Notes: generated from the letters alone by a model not told the origin. Positions 19,016-31,374 are shown, counted from the first letter of the stretch. The stretch is 64,000 nt of DNA from Aromatoleum tolulyticum (GCF_900156155.1 NZ_FTMD01000004.1:248001-312000); one strand, 5' to 3'. A program made the numbers and translations.

Positions 19016-19897
19016 TCAGTTCTTCTTGCCCCCGCCGGAATCCTTCATGAACCTGAAGAACTCGGAGCTCGGATCGACGACCATCACGTCGTTCTTGTTC
19101 GCGAAGCTTTCGCGATACGCCTCCAGGCTGCGGTAGAAGGAATAGAACTCGGGGCTCTGGCCATAGGCCTGGGCGTAGGTCGCGGTGGCCTTGGCGTCGC
19201 CGCCGCCCTTGATCTGCTGCGCCTCGCGGTAGGCTTCGGCGATGATGACCTCGCGCTGGCGATCGGCGTCGGCACGGATCTTCTCGGCGATCGCTCCGCC
19301 CTCCGAGCGCAGTTCGTTGGCGACGCGCTTGCGCTCGGCCTCCATGCGGCGATACACGGACTCGGACACTTCGAGCGGCAGGTCCACACGCTTCAGGCGC
19401 ACGTCGAGGATCTGCACGCCAATCTTGCGCGCGTCGAGGTCGGCGCGGGTGCGCATGTCTTCCATGATCTTGTCGCGCGCGCCGGACACCACGTCATGCA
19501 CGGTGCGGCGGCCGAATTCCTCGCGCAGGCCGGCGTTCACGGTCTGCAGCAGGCGGATGCGCGCGCGCGCCTCGTCACCGGCGACGGAAACGTAGTAGAG
19601 CTGGGGATCGACGATGCGCCACTTCACGAAGTGGTCGACCAGCACGTTCTTTTTCTCGGCGGTGATGAAGCGCTCGGGCTCCGGCGTATCCATCGTCAGG
19701 ATGCGGCGGTCGAAGTAGCGCACGTTCTGGATCATGGGCCACTTGAAGTTCAGGCCCGGCTTGTCGATGACCTCCTTGACCTCGCCGAGCTGGAACACCA
19801 CGGCGAACTGCCGCTGGTCCACGGTGAACAGCGTCATCGAGGCGAGTGCGGCAATCAGCAGCAGCGCGCCGGCGAAAATCGGCATCTTGTCACGCAT
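19016..19897 (-). CDS. hflC: HflC, FtsH protease modulator subunit
   Basis: This 293-aa SPFH/prohibitin-domain protein has one N-terminal membrane anchor (MPIFAGALLLIAALASMTLF) and a mainly periplasmic body (VDQRQFAVVFQLGEVKEV; RIVDPQLYYVSV; GRRTVHDVVSGARDKIM; QIKGGGDAKATATYAQAYGQ). With HflK it forms a large complex that surrounds and restrains the FtsH protease. Its ATG overlaps the hflK stop region at 19897, so the two are translationally coupled. Confidence 0.95.
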   Translation of the reverse strand: MRDKMPIFAGALLLIAALASMTLFTVDQRQFAVVFQLGEVKEVIDKPGLNFKWPMIQNVRYFDRRILTMDTPEPERFITAEKKNVLVDHFVKWRIVDPQLYYVSVAGDEARARIRLLQTVNAGLREEFGRRTVHDVVSGARDKIMEDMRTRADLDARKIGVQILDVRLKRVDLPLEVSESVYRRMEAERKRVANELRSEGGAIAEKIRADADRQREVIIAEAYREAQQIKGGGDAKATATYAQAYGQSPEFYSFYRSLEAYRESFANKNDVMVVDPSSEFFRFMKDSGGGKKN

Positions 19898-21159
19898 CAG
19901 CGCTCTCCCCGTTCGCGGTCGCGCACCATCAGGTCGCGGCTGCGTGAATCCATCGAGCCATCGGCCCGCGGCGCGGGCGCGGGAGCGGCGGCGCCGGGCG
20001 CCGGCGCGGGAGTCGCGTCATGCGAAGCCTGTGTGCCTGCAGCCTGCATCAGCTTGTCGAGGGGCATGAACAGGAGGTTGCCATTGCCCTTGGCATCGAC
20101 CATGACCTTGCTGGTTTTCGACATGACCTGCTGCATCGTTTCGAGATAAAGGCGCTCGCGCGTCACTTCGGGAGCGCGCCGGTACTCGGACAGGATCTGG
20201 GTGAAGCGGCTCGCGTCACCTTCAGCGTTCGCGATCACGCGGGCCTGGTAGGCGTTGGCCTCCTCGATGAGTCGCGAGGCCGTGCCGCGCGCACGCGGGA
20301 TGACATCGTTGGCGTACGCTTCGCCCTCGTTGCGCAGCCGTTCGCGGTCCTGGCCGGCCTTCACCGCATCGTCGAACGCGGCCTGCACCTGCTCGGGCGG
20401 CTGGGCGTTCTGCATCGTCACGCGGCTGATCTGGATACCCGTGTCGTAGCGGTCGAGGATCTTCTGGATCGCTTCGTGCGCGCTCGACGCCATCTGCTCG
20501 CGCCCTTCGTAGAGCACGAAGTCCATCTTGCTCATGCCGACGATCTCGCGCATCGCGGATTCGGCCGCGTGCATCACCGACTCGTCCGCATAGCGGTTGC
20601 TGAACAGGTACTTCTCCGGGCTCGTCAGCACGTACTGCACCGCGAACTGGATGTTGATGATGTTCTCGTCATCGGTGAGCATCAGCGCTTCGCGCAGCAT
20701 CTTGTTGCGCTCCGAACCGCGATAGCCGACCTCAATGGTGCGGACGCCGGTCAGGTCGACGACGTCGCTGCTCTCGATCGGATACGGCAGGCGCCAGCGC
20801 AGGCCCGGCTCGGTCGTCTCGACATACTTGCCGAAGCGCAGGACGACGCCGCGCTGGTTCGCATCGACGATATAGAAGCCGCTCGCCAGCCAGATCACTG
20901 CAATGAGGGCCAGCAGCGCGCCGATGCCGCCGCCGAACTGCTTGAACGAGAGCTGCGGGAACTGCGGACCGCCGCCGTCGCCACCGCCGCCGCCACGCGG
21001 TCCGCGCTTGCCGCCGAGTATGCCCGACAGTCGCTGGTTGAAGTCGCGCCACAGGTCCTCGAGGTCGGGCGGGCCTTGATTGCCCCCCCGCCTGTCGTCA
21101 CCGCGCTTGTCATCGCCATTCCCCTGGTTGTTACCCCAGCGTGGATCGTTGAGAGACAT
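19897..21159 (-). CDS. hflK: HflK, FtsH protease modulator subunit
   Basis: This 420-aa SPFH-domain protein opens with a Gly/Asn/Arg-rich cytoplasmic region (MSLNDPRWGNNQGNGDDK), which precedes a membrane segment at about residues 72-95 and the SPFH domain (VDANQRGVVLRFGKYVET, AVQYVLTSPEKYLF). The C-terminus is Pro/Ala-rich and ends with a basic Arg/Asp/Glu segment. I took the ATG at 21159; an ATG six codons earlier is possible. It lies 14 bp after hflX and works with HflC on FtsH. Confidence 0.95.
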   Translation of the reverse strand: MSLNDPRWGNNQGNGDDKRGDDRRGGNQGPPDLEDLWRDFNQRLSGILGGKRGPRGGGGGDGGGPQFPQLSFKQFGGGIGALLALIAVIWLASGFYIVDANQRGVVLRFGKYVETTEPGLRWRLPYPIESSDVVDLTGVRTIEVGYRGSERNKMLREALMLTDDENIINIQFAVQYVLTSPEKYLFSNRYADESVMHAAESAMREIVGMSKMDFVLYEGREQMASSAHEAIQKILDRYDTGIQISRVTMQNAQPPEQVQAAFDDAVKAGQDRERLRNEGEAYANDVIPRARGTASRLIEEANAYQARVIANAEGDASRFTQILSEYRRAPEVTRERLYLETMQQVMSKTSKVMVDAKGNGNLLFMPLDKLMQAAGTQASHDATPAPAPGAAAPAPAPRADGSMDSRSRDLMVRDRERGER

Positions 21160-21173
21160 TAGAACGCCTGTAA

Positions 21174-22334
21174 TCACGTTTGAATTGGGTCTTTATCGGT
21201 GAAATCCGGCGCGATCCCGACGGGATCACCCGGCGCGTCCGTCGCTGCGTCGTGCGCAGCCTCCGCGAGGGCCTCGCGCAGCAGCCCGAGCCCTTCGCCA
21301 GTCCTGGCGCTCAGAAAAACGCGCACGATCTTACCATACTCGTCCCGCTGGACCCCGGGCTCGGCGCGGGTCAGGTCGATCTTGTTCATGACCATGATCT
21401 GCGGCACGGCGCCCGCGCCGATCTCGGTCAGGACGGCATTGACCGCCTCGATCTGGGCCTCGCGGTCCTCGCTCGCGGAGTCTACGACGTGCAGCAGCAG
21501 GTCCGCGTTCGCCGTTTCTTCCAGCGTCGCATGGAAGGCCGCGACGAGCGCGTGCGGCAGGTCACGGATGAAGCCCACGGTGTCCGACAGGACGACATTG
21601 CTGCCCTCGCCCACGAACAGCCGGCGCGAGGTCGTATCCAGCGTCGCGAAGAGCTGGTCGGCGGCATAAGCCCCGGCCTTCGTCAGCGAGTTGAACAGCG
21701 TCGACTTGCCGGCGTTGGTGTAACCGACGAGCGACACCGACAGCACGTTGCGCCCTTCGCGCCCGCGACGGCGCACGCGGCGCTGCTTCTCGATCTGGGC
21801 GAGGCGTTCCTTGAGCACCTTGACGCGCTTGCCGAGCAGGCGGCGGTCGGTCTCGAGCTGGGTCTCGCCCGGGCCGCGCAGGCCGATGCCGCCCTTCTGG
21901 CGCTCGAGGTGGGTCCAGCCGCGCACGAGGCGGGTCGAGAGATGGTCGAGCTGAGCGAGTTCGACCTGCAGCTTGCCCTCGTGGCTGCGCGCGCGCTGCG
22001 CGAAGATGTCGAGAATCAGGGCCGTGCGGTCGACGACGCGGCACTGCAGCGCGCGCTCGAGGTTGCGCTGCTGCCCGGGCGATAGCGCATGGTTGAAGAT
22101 GACGAAATCGGCATCGTGGGCGCGCAGCGTCTCGGCGATCTCGTCGACCTTGCCGCGCCCGGCGAAGAGCGCGGGATCGGGCCGTGCCCGCCGGCCGCCG
22201 ACGACGGCCTCGACGCTCGCACCGGCACTGAGTGCGAGCAGCTTGAGTTCGGAAAGGCGCTCGTCCAGCGCGCCCTGGTTCAGGTCGAGCTGGACGAGTA
22301 CCGCGCGCTCACCGGCATCGGGGCGCTCAAACAT
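21174..22334 (-). CDS. hflX: GTPase HflX
   Basis: This 386-aa ribosome-associated GTPase splits stalled or hibernating ribosomes. The N-terminal HflX domain includes GRGKVDEIAETL and VIFNHALSPGQQRNLE. A coiled linker with GWTHLERQKGGIGLRGPGE follows. The G domain starts at about residue 200 with SLVGYTNAGKSTLFN (G1), LFATLDTTSRR (G2), LSDTVGFIRDLP (G3) and VMNKIDL (G4). Between hfq and hflK, its conserved position. Confidence 0.96.
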   Translation of the reverse strand: MFERPDAGERAVLVQLDLNQGALDERLSELKLLALSAGASVEAVVGGRRARPDPALFAGRGKVDEIAETLRAHDADFVIFNHALSPGQQRNLERALQCRVVDRTALILDIFAQRARSHEGKLQVELAQLDHLSTRLVRGWTHLERQKGGIGLRGPGETQLETDRRLLGKRVKVLKERLAQIEKQRRVRRRGREGRNVLSVSLVGYTNAGKSTLFNSLTKAGAYAADQLFATLDTTSRRLFVGEGSNVVLSDTVGFIRDLPHALVAAFHATLEETANADLLLHVVDSASEDREAQIEAVNAVLTEIGAGAVPQIMVMNKIDLTRAEPGVQRDEYGKIVRVFLSARTGEGLGLLREALAEAAHDAATDAPGDPVGIAPDFTDKDPIQT

Positions 22335-22369
22335 GGAGGAGCTTGGCGTCCATGGGGCGCCGGCGGGAA

Positions 22370-22615
22370 TCAGCTATTGCCGTCACCCGAGTCCTGCTGC
22401 TGGATGTTGACCGGACGTGCGGGCACGACGGTCGAGATCGCATGCTTGTACACCATCTGCGTGACGGTGTTCTTCAGCAGCACGACGTACTGGTCGAAGG
22501 ATTCGATCTGGCCCTGCAGCTTGATGCCATTGACCAGGTAGATCGCAACGGGGACATGCTCCCTGCGCAGGGTGTTCAGGAACGGGTCTTGTAGAAGTTG
22601 CCCTTTGTTGCTCAT
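22370..22615 (-). CDS. hfq: RNA chaperone Hfq
   Basis: This 81-aa Sm-like hexameric chaperone pairs small RNAs with mRNAs. The start [19 protein letters not shown], the Sm1 core [20 protein letters not shown] and Sm2 [14 protein letters not shown] are near-invariant Hfq features, followed by a short acidic/Ser C-tail. The ATG at 22615 fits. A long in-frame upstream extension belongs to the shadow of der and is not used. Confidence 0.97.
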   Translation of the reverse strand: MSNKGQLLQDPFLNTLRREHVPVAIYLVNGIKLQGQIESFDQYVVLLKNTVTQMVYKHAISTVVPARPVNIQQQDSGDGNS

Positions 22616-22713
22616 TTTCAAACCTCGAGGCTGCGTTTTTTTGTGAATGTATAGGATTTCATGTTGCACTGCCACATTTGTACAGACAATCGATCCCGGT
22701 GTGGAGTTGGAAT

Positions 22714-24042
22714 CTAATCTTTTCCGATATACGGATTGTGCGAAGTGCGGAATTGTATCCGCAACGGTGTGCCCTGCAGTTTGAACGCCTCCATGAACGT
22801 GCGTTCCAGAAAGCGCATGTAAGACACGGGCACATGGTCGAGCGCCGCGCCGTGGATGACGACGATCGGCGGGTTGTTGCCGCCCTGGTGGGCATAGCGC
22901 ATCTTCGGGCGGAAGATGCCGTGGCGCGGGGGCGCCTGCTTCGCCAGCGCGGCCTGCAGGGTCCGGGTCAGACGCGGGGTCGACAGGTTCACCATCGCGG
23001 CCGCATAGGCGGAATCGACCGACTTCATGACCGCAGCCACACCCGCGCCCTTGAGCGCGGAGATGTAGTGGAAGCGCGCGAAGGACAGGAAGCCCAGCTT
23101 GTGCGCGAGGTCGCGCTTGATCAGTTCGCGGCGGTAGTCGTCGACGCTGTCCCACTTGTTCACCGCGACGACCAGGGCACGGCCCGAATCGAGGATGAAA
23201 CCGGCGATGTGGGCGTCCTGGTCGGAGATGTCCTGCGACGCGTCGAGCACCAGCACGACGACGTTGCACTGCTCGATCGCCTGCAGCGTCTTGATGACGG
23301 AAAACTTCTCGACGGCCTCGAAGATCTTGCCGCGACGGCGCAGGCCGGCGGTGTCGATCAGGGTGTAGTTGCGGCCGTCGCGCTCGAACGGGATCGCGAT
23401 GGCGTCGCGCGTGGTGCCGGGCATGTCGAACGCGATGACGCGCTCCTCGCCGAGCAGGCTGTTCACGAGCGTCGACTTGCCGACGTTCGGGCGGCCGACG
23501 ATCGCGATGCGCGGGCCACGGTCCTCGGCCTCCTCCGGCTCGTCGTCGAGCGGGAAGTCGGCGAGCACGAGATCGATGAGCTGCTTGATGCCGTCGCCAT
23601 GGGCCGCCGAGACGGGCAACGGCGCACCGAGTCCGAGCGCGTGGAAGTCGGCGGCGACGATGCTGCGCTCCATGCCCTCGGCCTTGTTCACGACCAGATG
23701 CACGGGGCGCCCGGCACGCCGCAGGCGCGTGGCGATCTGCTCGTCGTGCGGAGTCAGACCGGCACGGCCGTCGACGAGGAACAGCAGCACGTCGGCCTCG
23801 GCGATCGCCTGTTCGGCCTGGCGGGCCATCTCGTGCATGATGCCGGTCTTGGCGACCGGGTCGAAGCCGGCGGTGTCGACGACCAGATAGTCGCGGTCGC
23901 CGACACGGCCGATGCCGTAGTGACGGTCGCGCGTGAGGCCGGGCTGGTCGGCGACGAGGGCGTCGCGCGTGCGCGTGAGCCGGTTGAACAGCGTCGATTT
24001 ACCGACGTTGGGACGACCGACGAGGACGATGGTGGGTTTCAA
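22714..24042 (-). CDS. der: Ribosome-assembly GTPase Der (EngA)
   Basis: This 442-aa protein has two tandem G domains, unique to Der: the first begins [18 protein letters not shown] (residue 5) with VVDTAGF and NKAEG; the second begins [19 protein letters not shown] (about 180) with [13 protein letters not shown] and VNKWD. A KH-like C-terminal domain follows. It assists 50S subunit maturation. It lies 14 bp after bamB in the conserved hisS-yfgM-bamB-der order. Confidence 0.97.
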   Translation of the reverse strand: MKPTIVLVGRPNVGKSTLFNRLTRTRDALVADQPGLTRDRHYGIGRVGDRDYLVVDTAGFDPVAKTGIMHEMARQAEQAIAEADVLLFLVDGRAGLTPHDEQIATRLRRAGRPVHLVVNKAEGMERSIVAADFHALGLGAPLPVSAAHGDGIKQLIDLVLADFPLDDEPEEAEDRGPRIAIVGRPNVGKSTLVNSLLGEERVIAFDMPGTTRDAIAIPFERDGRNYTLIDTAGLRRRGKIFEAVEKFSVIKTLQAIEQCNVVVLVLDASQDISDQDAHIAGFILDSGRALVVAVNKWDSVDDYRRELIKRDLAHKLGFLSFARFHYISALKGAGVAAVMKSVDSAYAAAMVNLSTPRLTRTLQAALAKQAPPRHGIFRPKMRYAHQGGNNPPIVVIHGAALDHVPVSYMRFLERTFMEAFKLQGTPLRIQFRTSHNPYIGKD

Positions 24043-24056
24043 GCGTTCATTCCCGC

Positions 24057-25199
24057 TCAGCGGGCCTCATACACATGGATGCCGCCATCGCGCGTCTGGA
24101 CGACGAAGCCGTCGCGGCCGAAACGGCGTAGGTCGGCGGAAACGGAGCTGCTGTCGGCGCGCGTGCGCGCGGCGAAGGTGCCGTCGTCGCGCTTGAGCAG
24201 GTGGACATAGCCTTCGAAGTCGCCGACCGCGACGAAGTCGCCGACGATCAGCGGGCGCGACAGGGCGCGGCGCGGCAGCGCTTCCTGCTTCCACACGTTC
24301 GCGCCGCTGGAGCCGTCGAGCGCATGGACCGCATCGTTGTCGTCGGTGATCACGACGAAGCGGCTGTCGCGATCCATGCCGACGCTGCTGGAGAAGTCGC
24401 GCGACCACAGTGCGTTGCCGTTGGTGGCGTCGAAACATGCGGCACGCCCCTGGTAGGCGACGGCGCACAGCTCCTTGCGGCCGATCACCGGCGTGCCGGC
24501 GACGTCGGCGACGCGCTCGAGTTCGGTCGCGCCCTTGGGCGTCGCGACGGTCAGCTCCCAGAGCTGGCCACCGTTGGCGAGGCTTACCGCGACGAGCTTG
24601 CCGCCCGGGTAGCCGGCCACTGCCGCCGGACCTTCCAGCGTGACGCCGGCAAAGCTGCGCAGCGACAGCGGCGGCGTCGCGCGCTGGAATACCCAGCGGC
24701 GTGCGCCGGTGTTGGCGTCGAGACCGATCAGGCGGCTGTCCGAGGCGCGCACGACGACGATGGCGTCGCCCACTGCCGGGGCGGCGAGCACTTCGGCGCC
24801 AATCGCGGCACGCCAGCGCTCGGCACCGTTCGCCGCGTCGAGCGCGACGACCTCGCCGGCCGTGGTGGCGACGACGGCGAGCTTGCCGTTGCTGCCTACG
24901 CCTGCGGACAGACGCTTGGCGGCGTTGACCGTCCACACCGCCTTGCCGTCCTTGAAGCGCGCGACGGCGCCGTCATGGGCGGCGGCATAGACGTCTTCGC
25001 CGACGACCGCAGGCTGGAACACGTAGGGGCCGGATTTGCCGATGCGCGCCTGCCATAGCGGACGCAACTCGGCGGAGGCCTTGAAGTCGGGCAGTTTGGC
25101 CGGCTTCGGCCCCGATTCGGCAAAGGGGTTGAGCGAGGAGCAGCCGGCGAGGAACGCCAGCGAGGCCGCAAAGGCGAGCGCGGTGATCGGTCGCTTCAT
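24057..25199 (-). CDS. bamB: Outer-membrane assembly lipoprotein BamB
   Basis: This 380-aa protein has a lipoprotein signal with lipobox LAGC (Cys about residue 19) and an eight-bladed PQQ-like beta-propeller, seen as repeated motifs such as [41 protein letters not shown] and [10 protein letters not shown]. It is the non-essential BAM-complex scaffold at the periplasmic face of the outer membrane. It is 3 bp from the YfgM-like gene upstream. Confidence 0.95.
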   Translation of the reverse strand: MKRPITALAFAASLAFLAGCSSLNPFAESGPKPAKLPDFKASAELRPLWQARIGKSGPYVFQPAVVGEDVYAAAHDGAVARFKDGKAVWTVNAAKRLSAGVGSNGKLAVVATTAGEVVALDAANGAERWRAAIGAEVLAAPAVGDAIVVVRASDSRLIGLDANTGARRWVFQRATPPLSLRSFAGVTLEGPAAVAGYPGGKLVAVSLANGGQLWELTVATPKGATELERVADVAGTPVIGRKELCAVAYQGRAACFDATNGNALWSRDFSSSVGMDRDSRFVVITDDNDAVHALDGSSGANVWKQEALPRRALSRPLIVGDFVAVGDFEGYVHLLKRDDGTFAARTRADSSSVSADLRRFGRDGFVVQTRDGGIHVYEAR

Positions 25200-25202
25200 C
25201 GC

Positions 25203-25850
25203 TCAGCCCTCCAGGGCCTGCTGCTTGACGCGAATGACTTCGCGCAGGGTATCGCTGCCGTCGGCACCCTCCACGGCCAGCGCATCGAGCGCGGCCTGAT
25301 AGGCGCTGCGGGCCTCGGCGGGCTTGCCGCTCGCTGCCAGCACGTCGCCGCGCAGGTCTTCGAAACGTGCCTTCAGGGCCGGAGCGGGCGCATTCGCGAG
25401 CTGCGCGAGCGCCTGGTCGAAGGCGCCCTCGTCGAGCAGCACGGCCGCAAGGCGCAGGCGGGCGATGTCCTTCAGCGCGGGATCGCTGCCCTTGGCGAGC
25501 AGCCATTCGAGCTGGGCGCGCGCGTTCTTCGCATCGCCCTTCTCGATCTGCACGCCGGCCGAGGCCAGCGCAGCCAATTCCGCATACGCCGTCGAGGGGA
25601 ATTTTTCGATGAGCTGACCGGCCGCTTCACGCGTTCTCTGTGCGTCGCCCTTCATCATCGCCTGCTCGAGCGCGAAGTACAGCGCACCGGCTTCGCCGGC
25701 CTGACGATTCTTGTAGTACTGGAAGCCCTGCCAGCCGACCGAGGCCAGCGCGGCAGCCACTGCGATCGCAGTCACGAAATTGCCGTACCGGACCCACCAG
25801 GCCTTCAGTTCGGAAATCTGTTCCTGCTCTTCGAGGTCATACACTGCCAT
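25203..25850 (-). CDS. YfgM-like tetratricopeptide membrane protein
   Basis: This 215-aa protein of the YfgM/DUF2133 type has an N-terminal cytoplasmic segment ([19 protein letters not shown]), one membrane helix (about residues 23-45, [20 protein letters not shown]) and a periplasmic helical-repeat domain. YfgM associates with the SecYEG-PpiD translocon and helps hand over secreted proteins. I chose the ATG at 25850 because the family begins here. It overlaps the end of hisS by 14 bp and leads into bamB, the usual order. Confidence 0.92.
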   Translation of the reverse strand: MAVYDLEEQEQISELKAWWVRYGNFVTAIAVAAALASVGWQGFQYYKNRQAGEAGALYFALEQAMMKGDAQRTREAAGQLIEKFPSTAYAELAALASAGVQIEKGDAKNARAQLEWLLAKGSDPALKDIARLRLAAVLLDEGAFDQALAQLANAPAPALKARFEDLRGDVLAASGKPAEARSAYQAALDALAVEGADGSDTLREVIRVKQQALEG

Positions 25851-27156
25851 CGTTTTCCTCTTCTTCTTCAGTAAATAGGCATTCGGCGACGACATCGCCG
25901 AGGACTTCGAGGGCGACGCGCTGCTGGCCGCCGGGGCCACGCAGGGGCTTCAGACCGACCTCGCCCGCTGCGGCCTCGTCGTCGCCGATGACGACGGCGA
26001 GCTGCGCGCCGCTGGCGTCGGCCTTCTTCATCTGCGACTTGAAGCTGCCGCCGCCGCAGTGGGTGAGCACCGCGAAACCGTAGCCGCGCAGGGCTTCGGC
26101 GGCGCGGAAGGCGAGGCGCTGGGCCTGCTCGCCGAGATGCACGACATACACGTCGGGCAGCGCACGCTCGATCTCGCCGCCGCCGTCGCGCCACAGCGCC
26201 AGCAGGCGTTCGACGCCCATCGCGAAACCAGCCGCCGGGGCTGGCTTGCCGCCGAGCTGCTCGACCAGGCCGTCGTAGCGGCCGCCCGCGCAGACCGTGC
26301 CCTGGGCGCCGAGCCGCGTCGTGACCCATTCGAACACGGTGCGGTTGTAATAGTCGAGGCCGCGCACGAGACGCGGGTTGATGCGGTACGGGATGCCGGC
26401 GTCCTTGAGCAGGGACTGCACGCCGTCGAAGTGCCGGAGCGATTCCTCGCCGAGGAAATCGATCAGCCTGGGCGCCGCCTCGACGATTTCGTGCATATCG
26501 AGGTTCTTGGTATCGAGGATGCGCAGCGGGTTGGTGTGCAGGCGGCGCTTGCTGTCCTCGTCGAGCCTGTCTTCGTGCTCGGACAGGAAGGCGATCAGCT
26601 CGGCGCGGTGGCGCGCACGCTCCTCGCTGGAGCCCAGCGAGTTGAGTTCGAGCCGGACGTCCTCGAGGCCGAGGTCGTCCCACAGGCGCGCGCACATCAG
26701 GATGTGCTCGGCATCGATGTCGGGACCGTCGAAGCCCAGCGCCTCGACGCCGATCTGGTGGAACTGGCGGTAGCGGCCTTTCTGCGGGCGCTCGTGGCGG
26801 AACATCGGCCCGTGGTAGTACAGGCGCTGGGCTCCGGTCGCGAGCATCTTGTGCTGGATCGCGGCGCGCACGCAGGACGCGGTGCCTTCCGGGCGCAGCG
26901 TCAGGAGCTCGCCGTTGAGGGCGTCCTCGAAGGAGTACATCTCCTTCTCGACGATGTCGGTGACTTCGCCGATCGCGCGCTTGAACAGCGGCGTCGGCTC
27001 GACGATGGGCATGCGGATCGGGCGGTAGCCGTAGCTACGCAGCCAGTCGCGCACGATGTCTTCGAAGTGTTCCCAGGCCTCGGCGTCGTCGGGCAGGATG
27101 TCGTTCATCCCGCGCACGGCCTGCAGTGTCTGAATTACTGTTTTCTTTTCGCTCAT
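25837..27156 (-). CDS. hisS: Histidyl-tRNA synthetase
   Basis: This 439-aa class II synthetase has [16 protein letters not shown] at the N-terminus, the motif-2 region [14 protein letters not shown] (about residue 85) and [20 protein letters not shown], the histidine loops [15 protein letters not shown] and [14 protein letters not shown], and motif 3 [12 protein letters not shown]. The C-terminal anticodon-binding domain is present ([10 protein letters not shown]...). I chose the ATG at 27156 (MSEKKTVIQ), 12 bp after ispG. Confidence 0.97.
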   Translation of the reverse strand: MSEKKTVIQTLQAVRGMNDILPDDAEAWEHFEDIVRDWLRSYGYRPIRMPIVEPTPLFKRAIGEVTDIVEKEMYSFEDALNGELLTLRPEGTASCVRAAIQHKMLATGAQRLYYHGPMFRHERPQKGRYRQFHQIGVEALGFDGPDIDAEHILMCARLWDDLGLEDVRLELNSLGSSEERARHRAELIAFLSEHEDRLDEDSKRRLHTNPLRILDTKNLDMHEIVEAAPRLIDFLGEESLRHFDGVQSLLKDAGIPYRINPRLVRGLDYYNRTVFEWVTTRLGAQGTVCAGGRYDGLVEQLGGKPAPAAGFAMGVERLLALWRDGGGEIERALPDVYVVHLGEQAQRLAFRAAEALRGYGFAVLTHCGGGSFKSQMKKADASGAQLAVVIGDDEAAAGEVGLKPLRGPGGQQRVALEVLGDVVAECLFTEEEEENDGSV

Positions 27157-27167
27157 AACTGGACGGC

Positions 27168-28424
<1,257 letters not shown>

Positions 28425-28430
28425 TTCAAC

Positions 28431-29387
28431 TCACTCCAGGGTGAATCTAGCGACGCTGACGCGCACGTGAGGCTTCATGTCGTACGGCTTGCCGCGATAG
28501 TCGAGAGACACCTGCCTGGCGTTGCCGACGACCAGCGCGAAGGGCGGCTTGCCCTGCACGGTGCGCGAACTGCCGGCGCCATTGACCCCCGAATAGACGA
28601 TGGCCCCGCGCGCATCGCGCACCTCGATCCAGGACTCGCCTTCGAAACGGAACACGATATGTTCGATGCCCTCGGCGGCGGGTGCCGGCGGGACGGCCGT
28701 GGCGGCAGCGGGGACCGGCGCAAGCGCAGCGGACGGGGGTGCCGGCGGAGCCGGGGCAGGCGCCGCCGCGGTTTCCGGCGCAGGCGCGGCAGGCGTTGCC
28801 GGAGCAGCGGCCGGAAGCGAAGGCACGACGCCACTCGCGGCGAGTGCGGATTCCGACACCTGACCTTGCGGCGCCGCAGCGACGCTGGTCACGGCGGGGA
28901 CGGCCTGCGCTACCGGCTCGACGACGTGTTCCTCGGCTTCGGCATTCTCCTCAGGCATGCGGAACCAGTCGAAGTACCACCCCACCAGCACGACGAGCAG
29001 AAGCGCACCGGCGATCAGTCCGACGGGGATCTGTACCGAGCGCCCGCCACTGCCGCTGGGCATCACGCCTACGGCGTTCGACACCGGCGCGAGTTCGACG
29101 ACGCGAGGAGCGACTTCGGCCTCGAAGGCCGCGAGTACGGTCGCCGCATCGACGCCGAGGTAGCGGGCGTAGTTGCGCAGGAAGCCGCGTGCGAACGCGG
29201 CGCCCGGCAGGAGGTCGAGCCGCCCCGCTTCCATCGCCTCGATCTGCCGGCTGGTCAGCTTGAGGGAATGCGCGACGTCGCTCGCCGTTTCGCCGCGGGC
29301 TTCGCGCAATTGCCGAAGCTGCGCGCCCATCTCAGCAGCCGGGTCGGACGATGCCGCCTCGTGCTGGTCCAGATGCACTTCTGTCAC
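28431..29387 (-). CDS. rodZ: RodZ-like cell-shape protein
   Basis: This 318-aa protein has an N-terminal HTH_25 helix-turn-helix (AQLRQLREARGETASDVAHS...RQIEAMEAGRLDLLPG, residues 20-65), one membrane helix at about 123-142, then a Pro/Ala-rich linker of about 90 residues and a C-terminal DUF4115 beta domain (RFEGESWIEVRDARGAIVYS). RodZ links MreB to the elongasome at the inner membrane. Its position between pilF and ispG is the usual proteobacterial order. The ATG overlaps the pilF stop by 4 bp. Confidence 0.92.
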   Translation of the reverse strand: MTEVHLDQHEAASSDPAAEMGAQLRQLREARGETASDVAHSLKLTSRQIEAMEAGRLDLLPGAAFARGFLRNYARYLGVDAATVLAAFEAEVAPRVVELAPVSNAVGVMPSGSGGRSVQIPVGLIAGALLLVVLVGWYFDWFRMPEENAEAEEHVVEPVAQAVPAVTSVAAAPQGQVSESALAASGVVPSLPAAAPATPAAPAPETAAAPAPAPPAPPSAALAPVPAAATAVPPAPAAEGIEHIVFRFEGESWIEVRDARGAIVYSGVNGAGSSRTVQGKPPFALVVGNARQVSLDYRGKPYDMKPHVRVSVARFTLE

Positions 29388-30184
29388 TCGTAATTTCCCT
29401 GAATCATCGTCTGGTATTCGGGACTGTCGGCGAAGCGGCCGCGCAGTTGCGCCGCGTAGCTGGCTTCGGCGTCACGGTTGCCCAGGCGGCGCGCGGTGCG
29501 CAGCCCCAGCCACACCGACTGCGGCGTCGGTTCGCCCTGCTGATGCAGGTCGACCAGCAGGGAGCTCGCAACGCTGTACGCGCCGCGCCGGTAGGAGATG
29601 CCGGCAAGCTGGTAGATCGCCTGGCGATTCGCCGGATCGGTCTGCACGGCACGGCGGAATTCCGCCTCCGCCGCAGTGTCGTTACCCTGGCGCAGATGGC
29701 ACAGGCCGGCGTTGGTGTAAGGGCGCGTCGGGGTGCGGTAGTACGGGTTGCGCGCCGACGACGCCAGCCGCGCCAGGCCGTCCTGCGGGTTTCCGTTGAG
29801 ACACTGGAACCAGCCGAAACTGTTGTTGAATTCCGGGTCGTTCGGCGCGATCTCGAGCGCACGCCGAAAGTTCTCGCGCGCCGCGCTGGCATCGTCGATG
29901 GCCATGTACACCAGCCCCATCAGGTGATAGGCCGGCGCGTAGTTGGGCTGGCTCTGCAGCGCCACACGCGCTTCGTCGAGCGCCACGGCGTAGTTGCCGA
30001 GTTGGAGGTAGGCTGCGCCCAGCTCGGCGTGCACCTTGGCCGTCGCCTCGCCCTTGCCCGACACCGGCGTATCCGCCACAGGACGATCCGCCAGCGGCGT
30101 GCCGGCGGTGTTCACGGTGGCGTTGCAGCCGGCGAGCGCCAGCGCAAACAGCGGAAGCGACAGCTTCACGAAGAGCCGGGTCAT
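29384..30184 (-). CDS. pilF: Type IV pilus biogenesis lipoprotein PilF (PilW)
   Basis: This 266-aa lipoprotein (lipobox LAGC, Cys about residue 20) has six or so TPR units, for example [35 protein letters not shown] and [20 protein letters not shown]. PilF is the pilotin for secretin PilQ at the outer membrane. I chose the ATG at 30184, which overlaps the rlmN stop by 4 bp. The rlmN-pilF-rodZ-ispG-hisS order is highly conserved. Confidence 0.93.
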   Translation of the reverse strand: MTRLFVKLSLPLFALALAGCNATVNTAGTPLADRPVADTPVSGKGEATAKVHAELGAAYLQLGNYAVALDEARVALQSQPNYAPAYHLMGLVYMAIDDASAARENFRRALEIAPNDPEFNNSFGWFQCLNGNPQDGLARLASSARNPYYRTPTRPYTNAGLCHLRQGNDTAAEAEFRRAVQTDPANRQAIYQLAGISYRRGAYSVASSLLVDLHQQGEPTPQSVWLGLRTARRLGNRDAEASYAAQLRGRFADSPEYQTMIQGNYE

Positions 30185-31314
30185 GCACGATCCTCCAACG
30201 GTTTGACAAGGCGAACGGTGCGGCGGGTACGGTCCTGGACCTGCCCCGCGAGCTGTCCGCACGCGGCATTGACGTCGTCGCCTCGGGTCTTGCGGGTCGT
30301 CGTGACGATGCCCGCATCGATCAGGATACCTGCAAAGCGACGTATGCGTTCGGGCTGGGAGCGGTCGAAGCCGGAATTCGGGAAGGGGTTGAAGGGAATC
30401 AGGTTGAACTTGCACGGCACGTCGCGCACGAGGGCGACGAGCGCGCGCGCATGCGCATCGGAGTCGTTGACGCCGTCGAGCATGACGTATTCGAAGGTCA
30501 CGAAGTCGCGCGGGGCGCGTTCGAGGTAACGCCGGCACGCGGCCATCAGCTCGCGCAGCGGGTATTTCTGGTTGATCGGCACGAGGCGGTCGCGCAGCGC
30601 GTCGTCGGGGGCGTGCAGCGACACGGCAAGCGCGACCGGACATTCGTCGCGCAGGCGGTCCATTGCCGGCACGATGCCGGAGGTCGACACGGTCACGCGG
30701 CGGCGCGACAGGCCGTAGGCGTGATCGTCGAGCATCAGGCGCAGCGCGGTGACGACGTTGTCGAAATTGGCGAGCGGCTCGCCCATGCCCATCATGACGA
30801 CGTTGCTGATAACGCGGCCGTTATCCGCGTCGCCCTCGGCATCCTTGGCCCCGGCCGGCGTCGACGTGCCGCCCAGCAGTTTGTTCGCGAGCCACAGCTG
30901 GCCGATGATCTCGGCCGCCGTGAGGTTGCGGTTGAACCCCTGCTTGCCGGTCGAGCAGAAGGCGCAGTCGAGCGCGCAGCCGGCCTGCGACGAAATGCAC
31001 AGGGTGCCGCGGTTGGTCTCGGGAATGAACACCGCCTCGACCGCGTTGGCGTTGCCGACATCCAGCAGCCACTTGCGCGTGCCGTCTTCCGACACGCTGT
31101 CACGGATGGCCTGCGGCGGGCGGACGCACGCCTCCTGGGCGAGCTTCGCGCGCAGGCTCTTCGCGACGTCGGTCATGTTGTCGAAATCGGTTTCGCCGAA
31201 ACGGTGCATCCAGCGCATCACCTGACGCGCGCGAAAGGGCTTCTCGCCGCGCTCGGCAAACCAGGCGACGAGACCGTCGACGTCGAAATCGAGCAGATTG
31301 ACCGGTGTTTCCAT
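30181..31314 (-). CDS. rlmN: Dual-specificity 23S rRNA/tRNA methyltransferase RlmN
   Basis: This 377-aa radical-SAM enzyme methylates C2 of A2503 in 23S rRNA and A37 in tRNA. It has the CX3CX2C cluster in [14 protein letters not shown] (about residue 113), [17 protein letters not shown] (about 195), [10 protein letters not shown] and a C-terminal Cys region [12 protein letters not shown] that carries the methyl-accepting Cys. Length is normal. First gene of the rlmN-pilF-rodZ-ispG-hisS-yfgM-bamB-der run; ndk lies just upstream. Confidence 0.96.
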   Translation of the reverse strand: METPVNLLDFDVDGLVAWFAERGEKPFRARQVMRWMHRFGETDFDNMTDVAKSLRAKLAQEACVRPPQAIRDSVSEDGTRKWLLDVGNANAVEAVFIPETNRGTLCISSQAGCALDCAFCSTGKQGFNRNLTAAEIIGQLWLANKLLGGTSTPAGAKDAEGDADNGRVISNVVMMGMGEPLANFDNVVTALRLMLDDHAYGLSRRRVTVSTSGIVPAMDRLRDECPVALAVSLHAPDDALRDRLVPINQKYPLRELMAACRRYLERAPRDFVTFEYVMLDGVNDSDAHARALVALVRDVPCKFNLIPFNPFPNSGFDRSQPERIRRFAGILIDAGIVTTTRKTRGDDVNAACGQLAGQVQDRTRRTVRLVKPLEDRA

Positions 31315-31344
31315 GTGTTTCCTGTTCTGCCCTCAAAATGCAAT

Positions 31345-31374
31345 CGGCCCGCGTTGCACGAAGTGCGCGGGCCG
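31345..31374 (-). terminator. Hairpin between ndk and rlmN
   Basis: 9-bp perfect stem CGGCCCGCG / CGCGGGCCG with a 12-nt loop. On the minus strand it is followed by ATTGCATTTTG, a weak U-run. It may attenuate read-through from ndk. Confidence 0.55.
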